A DNA stretch of 64,000 nucleotides. It comes from Flavobacterium zepuense (GTDB lineage Bacteria; Bacteroidota; Bacteroidia; Flavobacteriales; Flavobacteriaceae). Both the position numbers and the translations under genes were made by a program. Below the pieces are notes generated by a model. It saw nothing but the letters and a program-made list of their open reading frames with translations. It had not been told where the DNA came from and made no database searches. The stretch is from the NCBI RefSeq assembly GCF_007097145.1, contig NZ_VJVZ01000003.1, positions 1-64,000 of the forward strand. Direction: 5' to 3'. Positions 36,044 to 44,464 of the stretch are shown here, piece by piece; position 1 is the first letter of the stretch, and the number at the start of each line of letters is the position of its first letter.

Positions 36044-38166
36044 TTTTTATGGTTATTTCTAATTTGTGTTACGGTATAATGATTACCATTGTATACAGTT
36101 GTGCCTTTAAGCGAATAGTCAGACAGGTTTAAATACAGCCTGTTGTTTTCGCTCTTGCCTTTGCTTTCGTGGCTGGTCCCCACATCATAAAAGCGATAAT
36201 ACACCCTGCCCTTATCGCATAACTTTGCTACGATAACAATAAAGTGGTCGGTCGTACCTTCGTTGATAGATGCGTTCCTGTAATTAAGGTCGTGGTCTAC
36301 CCCTACCTGTACAGGGTTGCCTTCTTTTAACTGCAGGTCTAAATATTTTACCCCAATTTTAGATACATTAGTATCTATAAGCAAGGCCGTATGGTCTTTA
36401 TTCTCCATAGCAGTTTGATACTTACTTAAAGGAGAGGTACTGCTTAACCCGTAAGCGTTAAGGATGGCATCGCAGGTTTTTTTACATGCCGAGTTTTGCT
36501 GCTTTTTTGTACCCCATTTAGGGTCAAACTGTGTTTGCCAAGTAACCTTGCCGGATAGGTTAAAATGCTCTGTTTTACAGGTAGGGCACATAACACCGGC
36601 CGGTGCAGGTTTAACTGTTTTATTAACGCAGTCCTGCGGATAATTAAATATTTTTTTGAGTTCGCGCCAGGCAGTTTCCCGGTTTACATAACCATTGATA
36701 GACGAACTTTTTTTAGCCCCCGGATAGTTAATTAAACGTGCGGTATCAAAAATACTGTCTTTATCTGCGTAGGCATTAATACCGGTTTTCTTCCAGTACC
36801 ATGCACCGCTATCGGCAGCAATGTTAAGGTCATCGGCAACTTTTTCATAATCAGTAACTACATCTACACCCGACACCTTTTTATAGGCTTCATAGTTTTC
36901 CTTCCACGTTAAGTGCTGGAACCCCCTGCCCCTGTATGGATCATATCTAAAGCTATTGATCCCCTTACCTTCGCGGGTTGCCGTAAAATACATAGTTTCT
37001 ACATACATATTGGCAAGGAAATGTATTTTGCGGGCACAGGTATTAATATCATATTTAGTGAATGCCTTGTTAAGCACCTCGGCAAATTTGGCAAACGTAC
37101 GGTCTCCCTGCGGCACTTTGGCATAAATATAAAACAGCTTTTCCTGATGGTAATAGGTAATGGTTTTACCCTCGTAAAAAGTAGTATCCCTAATATTCTT
37201 AACCATTTTTTTAAGCTCATCGGGTGTTATATCCCTGTTGCAAAAACACTTGCCTTTTTTCTTATTATTTTCTTTATCGCCCGGGTCTTCTACCACACCT
37301 TTGCTTGTACCCCTTATATTAAACGGGTCCCAGCTTAGCACATTCTTTACCATAACCGTAAGCTGATCGGCAATTGATGGTTCTTCTGCAGGCTTAGCTG
37401 CCGGTTTTGCAGTGGGCTTAGCCGCAGGTTTATTAGCGCTAAGGTTTACTTCCTGATTAGCTATCGCTGCTGTAGAAGATATTACCTTTTTTTTGTTGGC
37501 TTCAACCAGCAAATAATATTCGTGCTCGCCGCCTTCGTAAAGATACCCTTTGTTAGAAAGGCGCATTAGCTCCGGCGTTAGGTTTATCTTTTTCTCTACA
37601 ACACCGCTGTTCTTTAAAACCTTAGCCTCGCCCGACCATAACAGCTGGTTGTTATTAGGGTCGTGCCCTTTATCTGTAAAGGTATCGCGCTCCCAAAGAC
37701 TAAGCTTTAGGGTATCGCCCGGCATGTTCTCTGTAGTGACCTTAAGCAGGATGCTTTGCCCATATTTAGGCTTTTCTGTTAGAGGCCCGCCCTGGCTGTT
37801 TAGTATCTCTGATTTAACAATCTTTTTTTCGCCTAATACCGGCTGTACAATATGCCCCGGTGGCGATTTAGCCTCCGGTTCAAACAAATAGGCTTCTATA
37901 AGCAGTTTTTTGCCGTACCACTTTTGCGGAAAACTATAGGTTACTTTTTTCCCGGTTTTTATGGGGCCAACAACTTCTACCCACTTACCGTTCTTAAACT
38001 GGAAAAGTTTCCACTTTATACTGGCAGGGTTGGTTACTACCGTACCGGGATGAAAAGAAGCTACCTCATAAAAGTTAGTTTCTCCTATTTTAGGGTTTGC
38101 AGGCCCAATAACTTTTGCTACTCCCTTCATAACATTAGGTGTAATTAGGTGTTTCGTCTTCGGCAA
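36040..38166 (-). CDS. T6SS effector, GH19-like muramidase plus C39-like peptidase domains
   Basis: 708 residues, no signal peptide. Residues 1-240: two Ig-like beta modules. 243-265: Pro/Ala/Lys linker. ~305-510: GH19 chitinase/lysozyme-like domain, with candidate catalytic Glu390 in NMYVETMYFTATRE and RYDPYRGRGFQHLTWKENYE (407-426), then SGAWYWKKTGINAYAD. 527-530: CPTC. ~540-705: papain-like C39-type fold, WQTQFDPKWG, Cys561 in ACKKTCDAIL, His641 in TTDHFIVIV and Asp661 in YRFYDVGT. It could cut both glycan and peptide bonds of peptidoglycan. The start overlaps the PAAR-like gene by 32 bp; a lipoprotein gene follows. Catalysis is inferred from motifs only. Confidence 0.72.
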   Translation of the reverse strand: MPKTKHLITPNVMKGVAKVIGPANPKIGETNFYEVASFHPGTVVTNPASIKWKLFQFKNGKWVEVVGPIKTGKKVTYSFPQKWYGKKLLIEAYLFEPEAKSPPGHIVQPVLGEKKIVKSEILNSQGGPLTEKPKYGQSILLKVTTENMPGDTLKLSLWERDTFTDKGHDPNNNQLLWSGEAKVLKNSGVVEKKINLTPELMRLSNKGYLYEGGEHEYYLLVEANKKKVISSTAAIANQEVNLSANKPAAKPTAKPAAKPAEEPSIADQLTVMVKNVLSWDPFNIRGTSKGVVEDPGDKENNKKKGKCFCNRDITPDELKKMVKNIRDTTFYEGKTITYYHQEKLFYIYAKVPQGDRTFAKFAEVLNKAFTKYDINTCARKIHFLANMYVETMYFTATREGKGINSFRYDPYRGRGFQHLTWKENYEAYKKVSGVDVVTDYEKVADDLNIAADSGAWYWKKTGINAYADKDSIFDTARLINYPGAKKSSSINGYVNRETAWRELKKIFNYPQDCVNKTVKPAPAGVMCPTCKTEHFNLSGKVTWQTQFDPKWGTKKQQNSACKKTCDAILNAYGLSSTSPLSKYQTAMENKDHTALLIDTNVSKIGVKYLDLQLKEGNPVQVGVDHDLNYRNASINEGTTDHFIVIVAKLCDKGRVYYRFYDVGTSHESKGKSENNRLYLNLSDYSLKGTTVYNGNHYTVTQIRNNHKK

Positions 38167-38611
38167 ACTCTTCCATTTCTACCATGGGGTTTAAAACGCC
38201 CATTATGTCCTGGTTGGCTGCTTTGGCGTTTTGTGCCGTAGGCGCGCTTGCCTGGCCATGAAAGGTAATTTTTATACAATCGGGGCCGCCTATGGGGCAT
38301 GTACCTTTAGAATCCTCTAAAAGTACTTTGCCTTTGTTTTCGAGGGTTACATTTTCATAAAAGCCACTCCATTTATTAACTATAGCCTGACATGGTTTAT
38401 TACCCGACCCCGATGGCTGTTTCTGGCAGGGGCCAAAGGTATTTTTCTCGAACGTAGGCCCAAGGTCTTTATCTGATGCTATGAGTTTTTTACTCCCTTC
38501 GCTATCATTTATAAATTCTTTTTTATGCGATTTAACCATTAGCTTATCCGGCGATGCCCCAAAGTTGCACATACAAATTGCGCCGTGGCATACTATATGT
38601 TTTTGTGCCAT
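38135..38611 (-). CDS. DUF4280 PAAR-like spike-tip protein
   Basis: 158 residues. Opening HIVCHGAICMCNFGASPDKL is the DUF4280 pattern, described as a PAAR-like fold; further Cys/Gly blocks are NTFGPCQKQ, NKPCQAIVNKW and KGTCPIGGPDCI. It would cap the VgrG trimer and carry the downstream effector, with which it overlaps by 32 bp. A short acidic C-terminal tail (EEFAEDE) may dock cargo. Confidence 0.78.
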   Translation of the reverse strand: MAQKHIVCHGAICMCNFGASPDKLMVKSHKKEFINDSEGSKKLIASDKDLGPTFEKNTFGPCQKQPSGSGNKPCQAIVNKWSGFYENVTLENKGKVLLEDSKGTCPIGGPDCIKITFHGQASAPTAQNAKAANQDIMGVLNPMVEMEEFAEDETPNYT

Positions 38612-38623
38612 AATAGTTACATT

Positions 38624-39430
38624 TTAAGACTCATCATTACTACTAACCTGCTCTATGGTATACAAATACCTCTTGCCAAAATTCAGGAACACGCCATCTA
38701 TCCTTTTAATTGCCAGTGCACCGTCTAAGGTGTACTTGGTTTCATAAACCTCTATGGGTATGGCACGTTCATCATTATTTTGATTTACAAGCTGTTTGAT
38801 AATCGTGGCATTGCCATATTCATCAAAATTTCCGTCTTCAGTTATTTCTAAAACAACATCCTCATCATATTCTATATTAAAAAAAGTAAAGCTATCCTTA
38901 GCCTTCTTTTGCAACCCATGAAACGGATCGTTATACACCGGAAAGAAATAGTTATTTATAAACGGGTCTTTTTTAAGCTTTGCCAGCAATACATCGGCAT
39001 CTTTTAAGGTTTCTTCAAACAGCTCCAGATACCTTTCGGCAATCTCGCCGGTGTTTTCTATAAGTAGCTTCTCTTTAACCCCATCCCATTTTTTAAGAAT
39101 CTCAAAATAATTTTCTATCCCAATGATCTCGTTCCTTACATTTATTTCAAACACGCACCTGCCAAGGGTTTCACGGCATTTTACCGCCATTTCTTCCAGT
39201 ATGCTTTGCGGCGCTTTATTGTTTACTAAAAAACCGGTAGTTATTACCTCGGCCACACTGCGTCCTAAACTATTTACACTATAAAAAACCTCTGCCCTGT
39301 AGGTTATTATCTGCGGCGTTGTATTTTCTATATCTATTATAACTTCTACAGCGTAGGCCTTCCTAAAATCCTTACGGTTAAAAAACAAACAGTTATTGTT
39401 AAACGGTACCGGCTGCACTTGTATTGGCAT
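38624..39430 (-). CDS. Unrecognised T6SS-locus protein, possible cargo adaptor
   Basis: 268 residues, soluble, no signal peptide, no membrane segment, acidic. I do not recognise a family. It lies 12 bp upstream of the PAAR-like gene and downstream of the VgrG/DUF3289/lipoprotein set, the place where adaptors (Eag, DUF4123 and similar) lie in other T6SS loci. The middle third is helical and charged (WDGVKEKLLIENTGEIAERY); the ends are beta-rich. Adaptor or chaperone is inference; it could also be a structural accessory. Confidence 0.45.
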   Translation of the reverse strand: MPIQVQPVPFNNNCLFFNRKDFRKAYAVEVIIDIENTTPQIITYRAEVFYSVNSLGRSVAEVITTGFLVNNKAPQSILEEMAVKCRETLGRCVFEINVRNEIIGIENYFEILKKWDGVKEKLLIENTGEIAERYLELFEETLKDADVLLAKLKKDPFINNYFFPVYNDPFHGLQKKAKDSFTFFNIEYDEDVVLEITEDGNFDEYGNATIIKQLVNQNNDERAIPIEVYETKYTLDGALAIKRIDGVFLNFGKRYLYTIEQVSSNDES

Positions 39431-39445
39431 TAAATAGTAATTGTA

Positions 39446-39958
39446 TTATTGGTTGATATTTAGGGTATCGGTAGCGTTTAGCAACACAGCATTTTTATCG
39501 TACAATGTAAACTGCCTTACCAGTTTTTTATCTGAGCCCGGTACTTGTCTTAGTAGTACTACCGACAGCTTATTATTATCCTGACCTGTTATCGATCCGC
39601 TTTCATTATCCCTTGCCGACTCAAACAGATCCCTTCGTTCATAATCCGTAAGCATTTCTTTTTTGTAAAAAAATATTGTAAGCGATGCGAATTTAGCTAC
39701 CTCTTTAAAATCGTAATTCTTCTCTACAAAACCATTTAATTTCTCCTGAATTTCGGACTGAGGTACACCATCGGTATCCGATACCTGGTAGTACTGCAAC
39801 AAATCGGCACGGCTAAAAAGGTTGGGATCTAACCGCTCGCCGGTTAAGAGCTGGCTGTTAAGTTCTTTATCTATAGGCTCAATGGTCATAGTATCTTTGT
39901 TTGTGCAACTAATAAAGCTGGCAATTAGTAAGGCTGTTATTGCAAATTTTTTTTTCAT
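39446..39958 (-). CDS. Small lipoprotein, probable immunity to the DUF3289 effector
   Basis: 170 residues with a clear lipoprotein signal (IASFISC, Cys ~18). The remainder is soluble with no recognised domain. It starts 8 bp after the DUF3289 effector. Position and predicted envelope location suit an immunity protein for a periplasm-acting toxin. No homologue is recognised. Confidence 0.55.
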   Translation of the reverse strand: MKKKFAITALLIASFISCTNKDTMTIEPIDKELNSQLLTGERLDPNLFSRADLLQYYQVSDTDGVPQSEIQEKLNGFVEKNYDFKEVAKFASLTIFFYKKEMLTDYERRDLFESARDNESGSITGQDNNKLSVVLLRQVPGSDKKLVRQFTLYDKNAVLLNATDTLNINQ

Positions 39959-39966
39959 TTTGAGAA

Positions 39967-41274
39967 TTAAAATGTGCCGTTTAAAGGGCCAACAATATCT
40001 AACTTGGTTATAAAAGGCTTGTAGCCTTTAAAATGCTGCAATACGAACCAGCTGTAAAATATACTCTTATCATATTTTTGGATATCAGGATAATCTAACC
40101 CAAAATGGTCGTAATAAATATATTCCAGCTTCATTTCGTAATTACTGCCATTTACCTTATAATCAGTTATATAGATCTGGTAGGCCCATACATCGTTAAT
40201 AGTAATGCCAAGCCCGCTGAACCAATCGCTGAATTTAGGGTTATCAACCCCATCGCGAACCAGCTTATCGTAAAGCTTTCCTTTACCGTCATCGGTAATT
40301 TCAAGATCGGATATTTCGCCTTTCTTTTCTTTAACGTATTCGTCTACAACTTTTTTAACCGCAGCAATAAATGTTTTAGAATTACCGTGGGCTATAACTG
40401 CATCGGTAAGATCTTTGTTGGTGTATTCGCCGCCTGAGTTGCTCTTCATCCTATCAACCATTTCTCCGGCAACGGTTTCAATTTTTCCCGAAGAATAAAT
40501 ACCCTGTATCTCGCTTTTAAAGATCCTGAAAAGCTCATCGTCAGATTTATTGCAATATTCCTTAACCTGTTTCATCCTATTATCAGAATCGGCTTTGGCA
40601 TTATCTGCCCTTGGGGTATCAAACCATCCGTCCTGCGCCTCTAAATTATAGGTCTCATCGTACAGCTGTTTTCGTAGCTTTTCAAAACCTGCAGCATTTT
40701 CAGGGTAATCACCGGCAAGCATATCTAAGGCTGTCCCTGTGTTTTCCCTGTTTTTACCTTTTCTTCTCGATCCTTGCAAAACAAGCATAGGGTACCTGCT
40801 TTTACCGGTTGCCGAAACACTCACACTCTCGCTGGCTGCTTTAAAATAAGCGTATATCTTTACATTCTTAAATTCAGAATTAACCCTTATACCTACAGTA
40901 ATTTTCCCATTGGATAATTGGTTGTGTACACCGCCCGCACGTATCTCGGTAATTTCACCATCGTCAATCTTTGCGGCCCATTTTAGCAGCAATACTTCAG
41001 ATGCGGTGGGCGTTCGGGTTGGTGTAGCCAAATACGAATAGCTCTGGCCCACCCTAATTTCAGAAACCAGCTTGCCGGTCTCATCATATGGACCTTCCAG
41101 TTTAGTGATACGTAAATCAGTTAACTGGCCGGGCTGCCCAAAAACAACCCCGTTGTTCCCTTTAATGTTTATAGCTTTACTGGCATTATAAATAATATCC
41201 TTACCGGCGTGAAGTGTCTCATTACCCCCGGTAGTTTCAGTTATCTTGCCGCCAACATTACGTATCCTGGTCAT
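39967..41274 (-). CDS. T6SS effector candidate with DUF3289-like C-terminal domain
   Basis: 435 residues, no signal peptide. The N-terminal ~48 residues (RNVGGKITETTGG, DIIYNASKAINIKG) look like the gp5/VgrG beta-helix end and probably graft the protein onto VgrG, whose stop is 2 bp upstream. Residues ~50-170 are a beta-rich middle. Residues ~235-435 resemble DUF3289: MVDRMKSNSGGEYTN, ITINDVWAYQIYI, YYDHFGLDYPDI and SWFVLQHFKGYKPFIT. The DUF's activity is not known to me. A lipoprotein gene follows, suggesting a periplasmic target. Confidence 0.68.
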   Translation of the reverse strand: MTRIRNVGGKITETTGGNETLHAGKDIIYNASKAINIKGNNGVVFGQPGQLTDLRITKLEGPYDETGKLVSEIRVGQSYSYLATPTRTPTASEVLLLKWAAKIDDGEITEIRAGGVHNQLSNGKITVGIRVNSEFKNVKIYAYFKAASESVSVSATGKSRYPMLVLQGSRRKGKNRENTGTALDMLAGDYPENAAGFEKLRKQLYDETYNLEAQDGWFDTPRADNAKADSDNRMKQVKEYCNKSDDELFRIFKSEIQGIYSSGKIETVAGEMVDRMKSNSGGEYTNKDLTDAVIAHGNSKTFIAAVKKVVDEYVKEKKGEISDLEITDDGKGKLYDKLVRDGVDNPKFSDWFSGLGITINDVWAYQIYITDYKVNGSNYEMKLEYIYYDHFGLDYPDIQKYDKSIFYSWFVLQHFKGYKPFITKLDIVGPLNGTF

Positions 41275-41276
41275 TG

Positions 41277-43130
41277 TTAAAACAGTTTAGCCTTTTCGGC
41301 ACTATTCATTTTTATCTCTTTTTGAGAATGCTTGGCAATTTCACCCTCAGTACTGGTCTCCATACCTTCTTTGCTATTGGTTAGCCTGTCTTTTTCGGTA
41401 TGCGACTCTACATTCCCGGCAATATATTCGGTCATATCACCCACAACATTCATCATGCTGCTGCCCCCCACAAAGGTATTTAGCATCATACCTACCGATG
41501 TAAATTTATCTATACCGGCACTCTCAATAATATTATTTGCCGCCGATGAATTGATGTCACGGCCCGCCGTCATAGAGATGTTTCCTCCTGCCGTCATTAC
41601 AATATCATTAGGTGCGCTTACGCTGATGTTGCCCTGCCCATCCATAGACCATGTGTTGCCGCTTGGGTCTTCAATTAGTACGCTGCCCTCATCATCATTA
41701 AAGATCATCTTTGTACCCGACCGTGTATGGATAACCTTATTGTTGTTACCCGATGTAGCATAGCCGCTGGCTGCGCTGCCGTTATACATGGCACCGAGCA
41801 CAAAAGGCTTTTCGGCATTGCCACCCTCAAAACCTATTAAAACCTCTTCGCCAACTTCCGGGATAAAATAAAGTCCTTTACCGCTACCGGAGTGTCCGTT
41901 AACCATACGTATCCACGGGGTGTTCTTACCGGCCTCCTGCTGCCATGCAAATGCCACCTGAACCCGGCCAAGCCCGGCGGGATCATCATTATTTACAATT
42001 ACTGCCGGTTGCGACTCTGCAATAGGTATGCTGTGTACGTTGCCATAAGGCGGTGCTGCTACCGTGTTTGGCACGGCATCAAATGTATTGTGGTAGTTGC
42101 CGGACTCATCGCACACGTGCATAATATCGGTAACTATATAACTGCCAAAATTTTGCTCCTGAAGCCCATCCAGCACATTGCCGGTTAACGAAAAAGACGG
42201 TTCTTTTATAGTAACCACATCACCAATGCGCAATCCTGTTTCATCAGAATCTCCCTTAGCCGTAACAAGGTCGGCAGCACGTGATTGCAACTGCGTGGTA
42301 ACCCTGTCAGTAAGGTGTGTTTTAGAATTGCCCTCTTCTACAGCGTTAGAATATAATAAGGTAGAAGTGTTGGGGAACATTTTTTTAGAAGCCTCAAATA
42401 CCGACTTAGAATATCCCTGCGCCTGGTAGTTGACTTCAAAAGAGCTGGCCTTTTGGGTTTCGCCGTTAGAGGCATCATATCCCATGTACTCAAAGCCAAG
42501 CGATTTTGCACGCATTTCTATATTAAAAGAATGCAGTGAGCGGCCATACTCCAGTGTTAATGTTTTAGATTGTGGTGCACCAAAACGAAGTGTTTCGCCA
42601 TTGTAATACAGCCATTGCCCTTTCTTTTGGGCAAGGCGGCACACAAAGCTAAAATCGCTTTCGGCATATTGCACGGTATAGGGTAATGATGTGTCTTTTT
42701 GTACTTCTACCGAAGGTTTAAGGCTATCATCCGGATAAGATTTTAATACCTCTTTTACAACATCGGCCAGAGTGCTGTCGCTAAATGAGCGGGTTGTAGG
42801 CGCGCCCTCAAGTAAAATAGTAGGACTGTAACCATTAATTATAATACCACCCGATGCCCCTGCGGTCCTTACCAGTTGCGCTTCGGTAATAATACCGTTA
42901 AACACTAAAGGCGACTGTGTGGACATGCTGGTGGGCGTAATATCAATTTTAACAGGCTGCCCTATATAGCCCTGGGCTTTATCTATAGCCTGGTCTACAA
43001 ACTCTTTAGGCAGCGGCTGCAACAGCGAAAACCTGTGGTGGGTATGTACCTTTTGGTCTATTACAAGCCTCGAAAAACGTGTTAGTGTTTCTCCTGCTAT
43101 CTGTATCTTTATTTGTGTGCTTATTGGCAT
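41277..43130 (-). CDS. tssI: VgrG spike protein (TssI)
   Basis: 617 residues. N-terminal gp27-like part (residues 1-370), OB-fold gp5-like part (GRVQVAFAWQQEAGKNTPWI, GEEVLIGFEGGNAEKPFVLG) and a C-terminal beta-helix (NTWSMDGQGNISVSAPNDIV, then MTAGGNISMTAGRDIN). It ends in a short charged tail with no toxin domain. Directly followed by the DUF3289 effector whose N-terminus continues the beta-helix style. Essential spike of the T6SS. Confidence 0.92.
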   Translation of the reverse strand: MPISTQIKIQIAGETLTRFSRLVIDQKVHTHHRFSLLQPLPKEFVDQAIDKAQGYIGQPVKIDITPTSMSTQSPLVFNGIITEAQLVRTAGASGGIIINGYSPTILLEGAPTTRSFSDSTLADVVKEVLKSYPDDSLKPSVEVQKDTSLPYTVQYAESDFSFVCRLAQKKGQWLYYNGETLRFGAPQSKTLTLEYGRSLHSFNIEMRAKSLGFEYMGYDASNGETQKASSFEVNYQAQGYSKSVFEASKKMFPNTSTLLYSNAVEEGNSKTHLTDRVTTQLQSRAADLVTAKGDSDETGLRIGDVVTIKEPSFSLTGNVLDGLQEQNFGSYIVTDIMHVCDESGNYHNTFDAVPNTVAAPPYGNVHSIPIAESQPAVIVNNDDPAGLGRVQVAFAWQQEAGKNTPWIRMVNGHSGSGKGLYFIPEVGEEVLIGFEGGNAEKPFVLGAMYNGSAASGYATSGNNNKVIHTRSGTKMIFNDDEGSVLIEDPSGNTWSMDGQGNISVSAPNDIVMTAGGNISMTAGRDINSSAANNIIESAGIDKFTSVGMMLNTFVGGSSMMNVVGDMTEYIAGNVESHTEKDRLTNSKEGMETSTEGEIAKHSQKEIKMNSAEKAKLF

Positions 43131-43182
43131 AGCATTATATTTTTATGAACCTGTGGCATACGCCCCGTACAGTTCAATGAGA

Positions 43183-43899
43183 TTAATTAACCTTAGCAAC
43201 ATTTAATTTTTCCTGTGCCCTTTTATAGTCCGGTTGCAGGGAGAGGGCTTTATTGTAAGCCTCTACTGCCGCCGGCTTATTGTTTAACTGCAATTGCAAA
43301 TCGCCTAAATTGGTGGCAATAAGTGCACTCTCGGGCTTATTTTTAAGGGCTGTAGTGTAGGCCTCTACAGCTTCTTTATCTTTGTTAAGGGCGTGCAATA
43401 ATGCCCCTTTATAATTGTAGCCTATACTCCATTGTGGGAAACGGCTGTTTAGTTCCTGTATTGTAAGCAATGCCTCTGCATGCATGCCGGCATCGGCTTG
43501 GGCCCCTGCTTTATTAATATAAAACCATTTGTTATCAGGATTTAGCTTAATGGCATCACTAAATGCTTTTATTGACTGCTTTGAATCGCCCGTTTTTGCA
43601 AGCATCTTGCCTTTAAAATTCTTTATGTCGGCATTTTTTGGGTCTATGCTGTCCAGCTTATTAGCAAAGCGTAGCGCCGCTTTATAATCTTTATTTCGTA
43701 TGGCTTGTGCAGCCTGTTTGTTTACCTCTTTAACAGCATCTGGAAATGTTTTTATCCTGGCCGAAAGCTGCATGTTCTCTTCTTTAATTTCGCTGAGGTA
43801 TACATCATCAAAATCCTGCTGCGTAAAGCCCTCCTCCTGAGCGGCCATAACCACAGGAAAAAGTACCAATAACAACACTATACGTAAACCTTTCAGCAT
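43183..43899 (-). CDS. Secreted TPR protein
   Basis: 238 residues. Signal peptide (VLLLVLFPVVMAAQ). Five or so TPR units fill the protein (NKDYKAALRFANKLDSIDPK, GDSKQSIKAFSDAIKLNPDN, NKPAAVEAYNKALSLQPDYK). It is a periplasmic scaffold by prediction. Set between the Ntox23-like module and VgrG. It could be part of the Ntox23 immunity set or an envelope component (a diverged TssQ analogue is possible but unsupported). Confidence 0.7.
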   Translation of the reverse strand: MLKGLRIVLLLVLFPVVMAAQEEGFTQQDFDDVYLSEIKEENMQLSARIKTFPDAVKEVNKQAAQAIRNKDYKAALRFANKLDSIDPKNADIKNFKGKMLAKTGDSKQSIKAFSDAIKLNPDNKWFYINKAGAQADAGMHAEALLTIQELNSRFPQWSIGYNYKGALLHALNKDKEAVEAYTTALKNKPESALIATNLGDLQLQLNNKPAAVEAYNKALSLQPDYKRAQEKLNVAKVN

Positions 43900-43903
43900 T
43901 TTT

Positions 43904-44464
43904 TTACCAGTTAGGGTAATCGTTTAAATTATCTATAGGCGCAAATTTGTAAGTCTCCTTGTAATAATCTGTAAAATATTTATCTTCAAATTTCCCTTTT
44001 CCATCAATAGTGGCTTTTACTATAACTAATTGTTCATTAGCTATATAACCGTACTTGTATTCAAACTGCTTTACAGGATGTGCCTGCAAGCTTTGTATCA
44101 CTATTTTTTCGCCTTGAAGCTTATAATAGGCCTCAAATAAAGTTTTATCACTATTATCCGATGCAGCTTTTACTGTCTCAATATATTGCTGGTTAGTGCT
44201 AATCTTATTATCAGGGTCTACCACTAAGTTACACTGTCCGGTGTTGTAAAATCTGTAAAACTTATGCACATCAGGCTTTTTGGTAGTATCTCCGTTTGCA
44301 TCAGTCCATATACTTTCTAAAACGTAAACACCATTGGTTTTTAAGGGTGCATCGGGCTGTAGCCTGAAGTTCTCATCATAAAAAGTATAGTCTCCTTTAC
44401 TAAAATGCTTTGCAGCGCACGAAAAAAACAACCCTACCAAAATAACCATGGTATACTTTTTCAT
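43904..44464 (-). CDS. Lipoprotein, probable immunity to the Ntox23-like toxin
   Basis: 186 residues with lipoprotein signal (VGLFFSC, Cys ~16). No recognised domain; beta-rich with many Tyr/Lys. It starts immediately after the toxin stop (no gap), as expected of a toxin-immunity pair. The lipoprotein character places protection in the periplasm. Confidence 0.58.
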   Translation of the reverse strand: MKKYTMVILVGLFFSCAAKHFSKGDYTFYDENFRLQPDAPLKTNGVYVLESIWTDANGDTTKKPDVHKFYRFYNTGQCNLVVDPDNKISTNQQYIETVKAASDNSDKTLFEAYYKLQGEKIVIQSLQAHPVKQFEYKYGYIANEQLVIVKATIDGKGKFEDKYFTDYYKETYKFAPIDNLNDYPNW

